Assembly: GCA_050256135.1 (NCBI GenBank)
Contig: JBFWIF010000022.1
Location: 1 to 28,455, forward strand
Direction of reading: 5' to 3'
From: RZYP01 sp050256135
GTDB lineage: Bacteria > Bacillota > Negativicutes > Acidaminococcales > Acidaminococcaceae
Length of the DNA: 28,455 nt
Shown here: positions 23,401 to 27,838 of the stretch, one piece after another
How positions within the stretch are numbered: position 1 is the stretch's first letter
Layout of the letters: every line of letters starts with the position of its first letter
Translations under genes and position numbers: made by a program
Notes under the pieces: model-generated
Databases searched by the model: none
Told to the model about the DNA's origin: nothing
Seen by the model: only the letters and a program-made list of their open reading frames with translations

Positions 23401-25833
23401 ACCTTCAATCAGCCGATTAACACGGTTATACTCCATAACGGTGGAGCTCTTAATGTTCATGTTCTTCGCAGTCAGTTTGGCGTGGCTGCCAGCACTGCCG
23501 CTCGCGATTTCCACAGTTGCATCATTATTAATGTCGGCATAAACTACACCGGCGGCAATGGTCACATCTTTTTCCGCGTCCTTTTTGAAAGAATTGGTTT
23601 TGGCCGAAGCATGCATAGAAGTATCTAGCACAGAAGTTTTCGCAGCAATATCCAAGTTATTGCCAGAAGTTATTTCTGCAGGAGACGCAATCTTGACACT
23701 TGCTCCGTTGTTTTCATTAGCGATAACAATGGAGGCGCCGGCTGAAGCTAAATTATCCAACGGTGATTTTTCGGTGCCGCTTTCACCTTTCAAAAAAGAT
23801 AATTTATCCGTTACGCCAGAGGGAATAAGCCCCTTAGCGGCACTAATAATGCCGTCCACATTTGCCGCTTCCATTACAGACGCTTTAGCTTGAGCTTTCT
23901 TTTTGCTGATGCCCAGTGAATTATCTGCTGACACACTGTTATCCGAAATAGTGTTTTCAGCATTAATAGCAACGTCGCCGCCGCCAATAATTTTGCCGGA
24001 TACATTCACAGTTGAAGAACTTTCCTCACCTACATAGTTCACAGCTGCCGTCGCCATCGTGCTGTCAGGTGCTGAAGCAGCTGCAGTGGCAGTCAAACCT
24101 GTATCGGTCGCCGAATTGATCTTTATGTCGCCGTTAGCAGCACTTACCTGTGCGTTATTGTCGATATTCACCTCAGAATCATTAGCTGTCTTCGTAACTG
24201 CTATGCCAACCACCAGTGCAGAAGTAGCAGCTCCGGTTCCAGCATCACTCTTCACCGCTGTCGATGCTGTATTGCTGACATCCGTAACAGCGGAAGAAGT
24301 AATAGCAATCGTCTTTGCCGGTGTTGCTTCCGTGCTCGCTGCACCGTTCGCCGTGACGCTGCCGTTAACAGTAACGGAAGCTTTGTTCGTTGTCTCCGCA
24401 TAGCTTACGCCTGCTGAAGGCACCGCCGTCGTAGCACTGTACAGTTTGCTGCCAGATACTTTTACTCCCGCGGTAGCGTCCAGTTTCGACTCTGCGTTGA
24501 TATTAACTTTATTGTCAGCATTGATCGCAGCTCCCTGTTCAACATTGACCTTTGCTTCGCTGTCAAGAATCATTACATTAGCATCAATTGAAGCAATCGT
24601 CGCACCTAAAAGCGACTGAATGCCCGAAACACCGAAAGTGTCTGCTGCCATGCCATTGCCGGTATCAAGGTAAGTATTGTCCGCAACAGCAGAAAGATTG
24701 ACATTGCCTCCCGCTGAGACATTCCCATGAATGTCAACATCTGCTTTAACGCTGCCGAAACTGCTGGCATCTGCTTTTTCCAAATTTCCATTGGTAGCGT
24801 TAGCCGTTAGACTGGCGTCACGTGCCGCACTTATTTCGCCGTAATTTTCCACCGAAGCCTTCACCGTGCGCGGAATAACATCAGGATCAATTACCTGCTG
24901 CGCGATACCGAGTCCGCTTGCAGCAATGTTATTAAAAGCCTGGTCAATAGTATTAGCATACTCAGCCTTTGCCGCAAGGATTATATCGCCGCCGTCAGCA
25001 GAACGGACAGCCTGCAGCTTCGAAGTATCCAGCCCGGAATCCGCGCCCGTCAGATTAACGACATCCTTGAAATCAACTACACCCGTAGTCAGTTTTGCGC
25101 TTGTTACCACACCGCCATTTTCTACAGCACCGATTGTTTCCCCGCTGATATTTTTGCCTACCGCTATTTTAGGTGCATGCAAGGCAATATTGTCTGTCGC
25201 ATTTATTTTACCAAGTACCGTAATTGTGCCGCTGGCGTTCAAAGGAATAGTAGCTTTCATTGTATTCTCATAAACCAGACTGCCAGGCGTAGCCGAAGCA
25301 TTGCTGAACTCACCCTTCAGCATGGCATAGTTATAAGGATTGGTTGGGTCCGCAAACTCTGAAGCCGGTGTCATGGCATAAAGCGACCCTGTGTTGATAA
25401 TACCGCTAGCGCCGACAGCCATACCATCTTTACTCAGGAAATAAAGTTCGCCGCCTATTTTGTTGTTTTGCACCGCATTCACAGTACCGTTGATATCTAT
25501 CCTGCTATCAACGAAATTAACTAATTTATCCGCAGAATTGACTGCTTTAGTGCCGAAATACATATTGGCAATATGATTAGCGTCAAGTTGGAACGTATCA
25601 AAAACATTGACGCCGATTTTCGTTGTACTGCCGTACACTTTGTCCGTAGTAATATCAGTAACATTGCCGTTGGTGTTAATTTTGGTAAAATCTGCTCCTG
25701 CCGTAATAGATTGAGCAACAGCGTCGCCCGGACTGAAAGAAACGCCCATAGCCGCCACGCAGGCAAGTATTTTCTTAGCCAGGACTTGCTTATCAACATC
25801 CCGCAGATTTTGCGTTCTTTTTATCTTCATCAT
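8482..25833 (-). CDS. Giant two-partner-secretion exoprotein (TpsA; leukotoxin LktA/filamentous adhesin-like), 5783 aa
   Basis: A single uninterrupted frame of 17.35 kb. An extended signal peptide (KKILACVAAMGVSFSPGDAVA, cleavage after about residue 40) leads into a TPS/haemagglutination-activity domain (about 41-300: NVFDTFQLDANHIANMYFG, NKIGGELYFLSKDGMAVGASG, INTGSLYAMTP). This resembles Fusobacterium LktA-type adhesins most. About 1118-2925 holds more than 25 modules of the form VAVGGxVxxNxIxNxVxAxI..VxVxAxd. Non-beta-helix insertions lie near 799-936, 1202-1278, 3425-3533, 3797-3873, 3942-4135 and 4322-4557. FHA-type 20-residue repeats lie at 5137-5463, and an aromatic C-terminal domain from about 5625. 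TpsB, 15 nt upstream, would export it for adhesion or toxicity. GGAGGAG precedes two adjacent ATGs (25833, 25830); either may be used. Confidence 0.93.
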   Translation of the reverse strand: MMKIKRTQNLRDVDKQVLAKKILACVAAMGVSFSPGDAVAQSITAGADFTKINTNGNVTDITTDKVYGSTTKIGVNVFDTFQLDANHIANMYFGTKAVNSADKLVNFVDSRIDINGTVNAVQNNKIGGELYFLSKDGMAVGASGIINTGSLYAMTPASEFADPTNPYNYAMLKGEFSNASATPGSLVYENTMKATIPLNASGTITVLGKINATDNIALHAPKIAVGKNISGETIGAVENGGVVTSAKLTTGVVDFKDVVNLTGADSGLDTSKLQAVRSADGGDIILAAKAEYANTIDQAFNNIAASGLGIAQQVIDPDVIPRTVKASVENYGEISAARDASLTANATNGNLEKADASSFGSVKADVDIHGNVSAGGNVNLSAVADNTYLDTGNGMAADTFGVSGIQSLLGATIASIDANVMILDSEAKVNVEQGAAINADNKVNINAESKLDATAGVKVSGSKLYSATTAVPSAGVSYAETTNKASVTVNGSVTANGAASTEATPAKTIAITSSAVTDVSNTASTAVKSDAGTGAATSALVVGIAVTKTANDSEVNIDNNAQVSAANGDIKINSATDTGLTATAAASAPDSTMATAAVNYVGEESSSTVNVSGKIIGGGDVAINAENTISDNSVSADNSLGISKKKAQAKASVMEAANVDGIISAAKGLIPSGVTDKLSFLKGESGTEKSPLDNLASAGASIVIANENNGASVKIASPAEITSGNNLDIAAKTSVLDTSMHASAKTNSFKKDAEKDVTIAAGVVYADINNDATVEIASGSAGSHAKLTAKNMNIKSSTVMEYNRVNRLIEGVKNSITQLSDAIEAIENLDETKKEQFADLYTSLVNLKTKLQSCADGYSDDFKNATADPDAITAEGSMEKIFATAATALGVLNEVQTMQEQYSDLLDVTSPVTNVVNSALGIVTSALAFTDPTSYANFSAGATSMAGADTTFSAAGSVTITDIDHTSRVIIGKNAELKATEAINIGSKNTIEDVNITGKTKFWKSDASASGGTGVGGSFNYQDFDTDSLVIVGEGADIEGGDISLSSDNNVFHVGAMLSAGKSDGSAISGLVSMTDGDSINVVSVDDEAVLKANKSGDSSGSINIGATNDTSATNAIVAVTASGDNAAVGMGVAINNFNVVNVAAIGNNDGKTVGGVDVSGLLADPSAWSDAYNLNGQITASALNVTAETTGLINAVSVAGGVTSSGSSGDSEEKEEGFLDKVKAPYAKLVSAKEKAISKLSEVTGKLQSTLEAMGSGSKDQGAADTTEMKEGASAGTPSFSIAGAGSASVNLTENTTKALVENANVELLNNGTMQVGARDSAFIGAWSGAAGLSFRKGSSENAGTSVAIAGSVALNQIDNTVEAKIANAKITNAGNVDVTAVSGGTQVAAGIGATLTKDATQGSNYSGAGSASVNLIDKTVNAAMNDDAVQGSAASKTNVAVTAYESDVQVTGGVTANLALGGGKVAGGSVAVSDIANNVNSEISGGTYRNVGNLNVKSMLATTQVTAAISTGVAVGGSSGSNMAFEGAVVYNGLTNNVKATIAGSDIVSAGAVNVTAKDVSAGDTEAAPYQNLLGSYSTNKSFAENRGVVVDGKEYYQNLDTSSTGVTASEKGSDNSADGTAAVDLNNSGKTGSVVVGASFVVAASDNAAGAAVNIANIDNKFDAGIKQGASIEARNINVKSDADTLLVNAAGGVAAGKDKFGGMGTVTWQDLDNDVTAEVEKSSLKTASLAANAENSSLNVNVGGQVAYGGKAGIGAVLAYNALDNTVGSYLKGNTIEAMDSAAGVDINVNALNGSSVYGIGASVAASQKVAVSGTVVINRGGSNTEAVIDEYKDDNSTQESEITGANEINVQAIDATKRTAVVGNVSASGKVAVGAGIAYNDVGGASADTSAAKQNTLAQINNTALTTAGDNASVDVKAQDNSNLLTIGVGVGGSGSVAVQGAAAAALVNKNVEASMTNTDIDKGLAKNADIGLKADSDSNILTVAAVIAASKDASIGAGVSVNRINQDTDAFVSGGSLNVNNLQLDAVSDADILNIGIGGAGAQNVGIAGNVAVNLIDNNTTAAINDGAAVDAAEAINVSADSGETLQNYVGTGGFAIGGYVGLGLSSVVNEIDGATKASVNGSTLSAAGDIGINAVSTHAITNAVVTAGAAGSSSVGVGAAATVAVDKLAGATEASINDSDVNKGKTAGIGNVTVSADDEGTITSALGNAAVGIGADGGAALGEAADTVQLSRDVTAVIDGNDSSRNTVNASKLNVSANAAHTVSTTAVGASVSGGIYGSVSVAGTTSLTKVDGSVKAGIYDITGTNSGFTVSANQSSDVLLNGVSGALSASLVGVAAGMSVGVVNDDSVTEAEINNSGLTNTSAAAKNTVKAVNTTKLTTNVFSGSLGSGVAVGGTVVLNNISNEVKAAVIDSTIGTQNSTANGSVAVQATNNIDADFHSGQAVAGLGSGAAVGVGINTIDSSVVTDVAGSNIYADTIDLTAAENRNIDQYAINAAAGSYAVGANILITNVGAAVQNLTDSDGNTNDDIDNTYNNVGTAIGNQDGALTDTSTLGALSTGGIQDTSAGVTAGRGGDTQAQGIQVIVSDSGLVAAKKINAKASETDAVNMTAGSGVVGKAALNAGIGITNVEHKTGVNLQQASLKAPVIALATESGGSTELDMYQGTGGVFGVNAAYGRVKTSGSNSIDVAGSSLAGDDISITASDNGSTKINSVGISGGLIAAGVIVAQAANDSDTSVSIENSSLKELTADSSDSKVNISAAKANSVTAHAAGGAVGAAALNGVVATAEDKGKSAVLVGNNSNLQAAALNISAVNNPAVKAVSDSAALAYFASGGASVATASAAGLVDVDVADSTLAGDTVKISGSAGTQDGKNSAEAQVLGLGGSVYGSVTANVATAKSDMTVDVNVRNNQYKTENVQVEDGFEWKDLDDGTGKRLVQKYKNKEVGLTDLIVQGTNAATTKADTKGLTVGGLFASGNNVAVTENASKTNVSVTGRNTSGSLVNNMLVTAAGSDVNKATADGSGGALFSGDLAGYAKNTMTGDTTAAIDGSWNVNGDLTVQALHSDTANVNANALKATVVGASATLAENTIKDGTDGGTSVNANGANITGNGNVEMTARNNITIGNEEEYGVEGSGYGGIAVQAAKLKNNVSKTAQVDLGAAHILSQGAQAYNAQTIGDMNVGGYIKAAGAGAFSVVAVDNDVTDKNLINVGSGAYLKTEAADQDISLAATDNLKIKVIGVADTQGGAVGGASSNVDSNVTRTDKINIDGHLYSMNDVNLVAGGSASKLKFDLASEAYNKTALAVSVPKYSSNLYQNGQVVIGDNGNVESVAHINIGADNGSQTVRESSYMYTWYYSDKKENYASTTIGDSDIPGSKTNNYVELDGSLTVGVQNKQYITIGGDGQIVILDPDTLAAAQSVSGQESFVGNEGLDLSYSKGVDGSQIEVGTMDYGNALFQRYQELGKLYAEYSERASSNSSYSTAALGYKAEQQRIFAEMKDLGLVYEASDSIGNKFWTVIPGMTVDYISIPNIVASGGNVTINSDNLQGSGNMTAKGAPEIKVTNNTNLYMKVNDLVVGDAGGAITFNNASLANSGYLAKIKDINKNKSANVALAATSCDTTGGGFISVYGNYGGGKIYANTIDPETNKTVLAEMVPRADIEINGNLGNMNGDITIESKSNNIVIQGETADDSASIDGKTVNITASNGSVSQGFTDGIVNVGASVEAQYAGEYNEWKNYFDTNYPGTTPGTEHKIGVTSGNSKTGGNRIAGGTIFINASDINVNGYIQSGYADYNLNVDASVQSAIDAISQKWKNSGSAVLSDALVTTGRSYQISEAGNELNADGTYKRSVAAYYNPSTGKIVVPDIDAKGGQVYLTGRISSTGNGRIVVLDGAADITVTNNTNTDLQVGNLLSNDVEGLISIADTGKNTLTEIRRDGTSIKDLTAWDNATGDWKLLSTGAASSVYNPLSGLRYNWTKGQSTETKRTFEHTIKAGLWGAVDVQNDTAMSEYEESHPTKPTDLTTNPKANGSFIGMVDTDNHSDDDFVMVYDKITTNNSRTSPTVKKWSTGFLGWYKWERYTWTTTTGTTQQYVSSVKADKPINLSFIGNDTASVNVASKGNIDLTGNIKGNNSSADINLTSANGYINQRSGSITGDNVNLSAATGIENVAVNSIGDTVNLSAVNSGSGDVSVAVNAAYGKEGNINIGSVSTGSGTAAITATGNIVKTGDGVAVKADRIDLVSDGGSIGTDSKALVVHGGQEILNTGDTLSASVNASADKNINLEQDSGNMRLGRIYSTQGDVTLTVNSGDLLDALPEGQTAERSSTEELIKHWQDLGLVDGDGTYKEKQAQDVANYKQSVDDEYSTYQTQKTYYEANDPLTTDAAKTAYSTYSSAKETCNSLQTEYSSYQAQSVYYNDASNVPVREKYRSQTAYENALADYQNGKLAFDTLQAKCSSYANADAYIQAQNPAAYSSYYNPTVEGQNMKQTFDSYSSYQALDSRYGTYGSASAYLEGTEAQGVIDSLEQKGADWSANALLYAVQDSIINPDSGSTNNIIKDPNIRAHNITLNVKNGSVGQNSTNTTTVQLAGLSENISDLKKLANANASDVTWDAADGIATITEKTPLGIQLNNNGVVKVAAKNNVYLAGRTQDNASVSNALNISNVNAGGDIRLQGNDGIFNAASGTETLITGRDLLIQGGNGALGTAQKALTTNLSGSLQAQSKGGIYISQLGSDPMKVLSIGAGGDIVLTSENDIVSEDSEGTAAQGYIRSDNGTIKISASGDVGKAEQGLRIKNVNAGNTEQTVTANGQNIYLEGISTDISQDASPMGVMYLGNITADKSGGGKIVVDDNGSVDLQGILSNSGVNASTTLTAAKDIDINNNVNAENGKVVLSAEGDLNLNKGTLRAEKANLVAAAVRDPLSTETPSGAITQGDDQVIIAPEVVAVAANGIDLANKDNLLKKVDVWNMASGDIGVGNSGSDGLTVVLEKKNDGAVAIRNYDNAEHTKTQLLVASQIEANGDVSFINDNGDLITARAATVGTANNGTLTNEFGVKTTKKVFMQATNGQIYNTMDISSLSATQPKMLRTLALRSLGSDLTQNTIDMVSNTGIHNLGNVSSTVGYVHMTATDGSSIINEKSVTSAKEIKMTAAGDITNNGPVNATLDVNLVAEGNISNAQTVTAGTNITMAAGQDITNGGALAAGTYIDQKADRDITNNGAATAGEYILMDAGRDIVNKGAVEAAKNIKMQAEQDIINQNTLLSKAVGDNAGIAIELSAAKGGIATSGVSITAKDGDVLLSAEGTDAAEAVITNSSNVSAETGNTVLRATGKITNTGAFTAGKAVQMQSTAADIANTGALAAGNDAKLDAGRDITNSGAVTSGRDTLMEAGRDITNSGYINSTRDVMLTAEGNITNGATISAGRDLKLTADQGNIATTAVLNAGSNIDVKVTTKGNIYFGDSATAQNGNINVTSNEGNITSSHHDTDPTAKDVKLSALNGSVALYTKKGDIDFNDLYAKNTVSVATDQGNITVCSIDGDIVLLVNKDMAGQTKVKDMTIGTKLGLNGNSIKLQNIKQREGTDAMLLISPNGALPDEPIGQLEIDDITTPNGVRFDKLWVRDAYVHVDSSKFYIDKLSVVDAAHFSNKDMTTAVYGAPPVRDGSDSVFWNNAEKFNPKNALAAWQDEDYLGDWMNLYFTDRYRTQRSNGILVGLHDYYYVYDQRYSGENELRFVEHDMPYATYRLVYSPDYSYFDRFALYELPEIQPAASQPNISVEDGQI
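9445..10425 (-). repeat. FHA-type 20-residue (60-nt) tandem repeats inside the giant exoprotein
   Basis: About 13-15 imperfect repeats of the form GAxxAGxxxxMxAGRDITNS, for example GALAAGNDAKLDAGRDITNS then GAVTSGRDTLMEAGRDITNS. At the DNA level the phrase (C/T)TGTT(C/T)GTAATGTC(C/T)CTGCC recurs with 60-bp spacing (near 9634, 9694 and 10174). Each repeat is one turn of the right-handed beta-helix in filamentous haemagglutinins. Near-identical units are likely hot spots for recombination and length variation. Confidence 0.8.
12165..12870 (-). other. Tyr-rich, probably helical insertion in the giant exoprotein
   Basis: About 235 residues, from STEELIKHWQDLGLVDGDG to YAVQDSIINPDSGSTN, depart completely from the beta-helix composition. 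The region is rich in Tyr, Gln, Lys and Glu, with recurring units such as YSTYQTQKTYYEAND, YSSYQAQSVYYNDAS and YSSYQALDSRYGTYG, and contains two of the few cysteines of the protein. Spacing suggests helical, possibly coiled-coil, repeats. Function unknown. Confidence 0.7.
13430..14010 (-). other. Trp-rich globular insertion in the giant exoprotein
   Basis: About 190 residues containing nine or so Trp, in WDNATGDWKLL, RYNWTKGQ, AGLWGAVDV and the cluster WSTGFLGWYKWERYTW, plus an acidic stretch DTDNHSDDDFVMVYD. Trp is very rare elsewhere in this protein. Comparable Trp-containing segments occur in LktA/FHA-like exoproteins, but I cannot name the domain. Confidence 0.65.
17060..22480 (-). repeat. 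More than 25 diverged 55-75-residue beta-rich modules in the giant exoprotein
   Basis: Reading the protein, units of the type VxVGGxVAVNxIxNxVxAxIxxSxIxxxxxVxVxAxdxs follow one another. Examples are VAIAGSVALNQIDNTVEAKI, GSGAGSASVNLIDKTVNAAM, GGSVAVSDIANNVNSEI and GIAGNVAVNLIDNNTTAAI. DNA copies are well diverged, so this is an old duplication series rather than a slippage array. The modules likely form the long rod of the adhesin. Confidence 0.75.
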
Positions 25834-25848
25834 TTGCTCCTCCGTAAC

Positions 25849-27501
25849 CTAAAATTGACCGCTGAACAAGAAATGAATTCTTGTTTTGCTGACTTCCGTA
25901 CCATTTAAATCCCTGAGCAAAGGAATACCAAGACTTATATTTGCGTATATTTTATTGTTAAACGTTTGCTTGAAACCTATACCGGTACCGGCAAGTGTAT
26001 GATCATCAAAAGCACTGTCTCCGTGTACGGACCCGTAATCAAAAAACGTATAAAAGCTTGCCTTTTTACCGGCAGGCATATCATACTCAAGATTGATATT
26101 ATACCCAGAATCGCCGCTCAAAATACTTTCCGCATAGCCGCGCACGCTGTAAACACCGCCAATGTAAAACTGCTCAGCAGAAGGCAGGTAATTATTCGCA
26201 CTCAATTGGCCGTTCAAACCAGCTGAAATAAGCTGTCCATGCGCATAAGATTTCTGGTACAGCATCGTCGTCTGGAATTTACCGAAATCCCTGTCCGCGC
26301 CATCGATATTATCCCAGCTGCCAATACGGTAACCGTGTTTTTGGTACAAAACATGACTCTTGCCATAGTTTGTCATGCTATAGGAAGCCGTATAATCATC
26401 AATGGAGTCATCTACCCAGTGCATACCGAGAAAATCTGTCTTCGTATTCTGCCGTGAATACTCCAGTGATATTTCTGACTTATAACGTTCCGTAATAGCA
26501 AGCGGCTGCACTACCGCCAAACCATAAGAATAGGAATGACCGCGCACATTGAGATCCTCCAGCTCACCATCTATGACATGGACGCTGTTGGTGCTGAATT
26601 GGGCTGTCACCTTAGTCCCGCTGCGTCCAGCTGGTCTGGTATAGTAGGAACTGACTGACTTCGTGCCCTGGGAATAAAGCGTACTGATGTTTAAAGTATC
26701 ACGCACACCGGTAAAACTCTTGTCCTGATAGAAAAGCCCTTCACGATAAAGTCCGCTGCTGTCATAACCAGCATTGTCGGCATAGACTGTCACACTTCTT
26801 TGCTGTGGTTCAAACGCACTTATTATATAATCTGTCGTACCCGGTTTTTCCCCCGCCTGCAAAGAAATCCGCAGTTGCGCATCATTCGTAGCGTTAAAAC
26901 GCAAAAGATCTTCATTCAGCACATTGACATTATCAATATTATCCTGTGTCAAATGCAGCCTATGAGTAATATAGTCAGTATTTGTAGACTTGTTGCCCTT
27001 AACATCTATATTACCTGTACGCCCTTCAATAAGCTTGATTCTCACAATCCCCTGTTTAATAGTTTGTGACGGCAAAAAAGCACGACAGGTCAAATAACCC
27101 TTTTCTCCATAAATTTCATTGAGCTTTTCAACTACCGCATACAGTTCTTTGATAGTTATTTCCTTATTGATATATTCATTGGTCACAGTATCTATTTCTT
27201 TTTGTGTAAGCACTGCCGACTTGTCTGTTACTATCTCTTTTGCTACAAACTTAATATCTGCAGCCTCTTCTTTTTGTGCTGGCTGTTGCTTGTCTTCAAC
27301 CTTCTCTGTTTGCTTTTCTTTACCCTCAGCAATTTCCTGCGCAATTCTTTGCTTTTCCAGATACTCTTTAGTTTTGTTGAGCTGCACACCAGGATCGTTA
27401 TACCCCTGCGCAGCAGGTATTGCATACACAACAGGATACGGTGCTGTCAAACTCAACAACACCGCAAAAGCAAGATACTTAGAATTTTTGTCTAATTTCA
27501 T
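25849..27501 (-). CDS. TPS outer-membrane transporter (TpsB, FhaC/ShlB-like)
   Basis: A 550-residue outer-membrane beta-barrel that secretes the giant exoprotein encoded 15 nt downstream. It has a signal peptide (MKLDKNSKYLAFAVLL..VVYA, cleavage near 27), a long Lys/Glu/Gln-rich linker (about 45-85), POTRA domains (about 85-220, with LNEIYGEKGYLTCRAFLPSQ and IVRIKLIEGRTGNIDVKGN) and a C-terminal barrel. The barrel contains the diagnostic loop-6 motif VRGY (YIGGVYSVRGYAESILSGDSGY) and ends in the terminal aromatic FLFSGQF. I start it at the ATG at 27501, because GGGGAGG lies 6 nt upstream and the signal peptide begins there; an upstream TTG at 27597 gives an implausible N-terminus. The tpsB-tpsA order and tight spacing indicate one operon. 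Confidence 0.92.
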   Translation of the reverse strand: MKLDKNSKYLAFAVLLSLTAPYPVVYAIPAAQGYNDPGVQLNKTKEYLEKQRIAQEIAEGKEKQTEKVEDKQQPAQKEEAADIKFVAKEIVTDKSAVLTQKEIDTVTNEYINKEITIKELYAVVEKLNEIYGEKGYLTCRAFLPSQTIKQGIVRIKLIEGRTGNIDVKGNKSTNTDYITHRLHLTQDNIDNVNVLNEDLLRFNATNDAQLRISLQAGEKPGTTDYIISAFEPQQRSVTVYADNAGYDSSGLYREGLFYQDKSFTGVRDTLNISTLYSQGTKSVSSYYTRPAGRSGTKVTAQFSTNSVHVIDGELEDLNVRGHSYSYGLAVVQPLAITERYKSEISLEYSRQNTKTDFLGMHWVDDSIDDYTASYSMTNYGKSHVLYQKHGYRIGSWDNIDGADRDFGKFQTTMLYQKSYAHGQLISAGLNGQLSANNYLPSAEQFYIGGVYSVRGYAESILSGDSGYNINLEYDMPAGKKASFYTFFDYGSVHGDSAFDDHTLAGTGIGFKQTFNNKIYANISLGIPLLRDLNGTEVSKTRIHFLFSGQF

Positions 27502-27604
27502 AGTTGGCCTCCCCAATTTTTTAAGAACTCTCCCACTAATAACTGCACAATTACTTAATTGCTTTGCATCGTTTTTAATACAAAATACAAATTTCAATTA
27601 AACA

Positions 27605-27648
27605 TACAAACAAAAGCCGCTTAATAAATTAAGCGGCTTTTGTTTGTA
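27605..27648 (-). terminator. Strong hairpin (20-bp stem), probable bidirectional terminator
   Basis: TACAAACAAAAGCCGCTTAA (27605-27624) and its exact complement (27629-27648) flank a TAAA loop. The stem has a GC core (AGCCGC) and its lower part is an A-run facing a T-run, the form of many bidirectional intrinsic terminators (GGCTTTTGTTTG on either strand). It separates the pilin-like region from tpsB and begins 10 nt after the stop of the small ORF at 27659-27745. Confidence 0.75.
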
Positions 27649-27658
27649 CATTATATCG

Positions 27659-27745
27659 TTACTTTATCCCAGCATAGTACCCGGCCAAATTGTCGGAAGA
27701 ATGTTGAAATTCCGCCGCTATCTCAATAGCTCTGAATAATTGCAT
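27659..27745 (-). CDS. Possible 28-residue small ORF in front of the terminator hairpin
   Basis: ATG (27745) to TAA (27659) encodes MQLFRAIEIAAEFQHSSDNL followed by AGYYAGIK. Composition looks protein-like and the terminator follows directly, but no clear Shine-Dalgarno precedes the ATG (upstream is AAATTGAATATTATAA). It could be a small peptide, a leader peptide for the tpsBA transcript, or the tail of a decayed gene. I recognise no family. Confidence 0.25.
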   Translation of the reverse strand: MQLFRAIEIAAEFQHSSDNLAGYYAGIK

Positions 27746-27838
27746 TTATAATATTCAATTTTTTTTGGGAATAACCTTTATCTTTAGGAAAATTTTGTAA
27801 ATTTCTAATATTGCAGCAATTCATCCCTTAAGCGCTGC

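Larger units (their letters stand above)
27502..27838. other. 337-nt gene-poor region upstream of tpsB
   Basis: From right to left (direction of transcription) it holds the tail after the pilin-like gene, a possible 28-codon ORF (27659-27745), a 20-bp-stem terminator-like hairpin (27605-27648), a 14-nt palindrome CAATTA-CT-TAATTG (27548-27561) and the tpsB ribosome site. No promoter hexamers with good spacing are convincing, although the tpsBA promoter is expected here. Confidence 0.5.

Noticed and set aside
27502..27597. A 32-residue N-terminal extension of TpsB starting at a TTG (27597)
   Set aside because: The extension has no ribosome site and would bury the signal peptide, while the ATG at 27501 has GGGGAGG at ideal spacing and a proper signal sequence.
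27649..27838. Riboswitch (c-di-GMP or similar) upstream of tpsB
   Set aside because: I looked for conserved aptamer cores and saw none; the GC-rich patch is better explained as the short ORF at 27659-27745.
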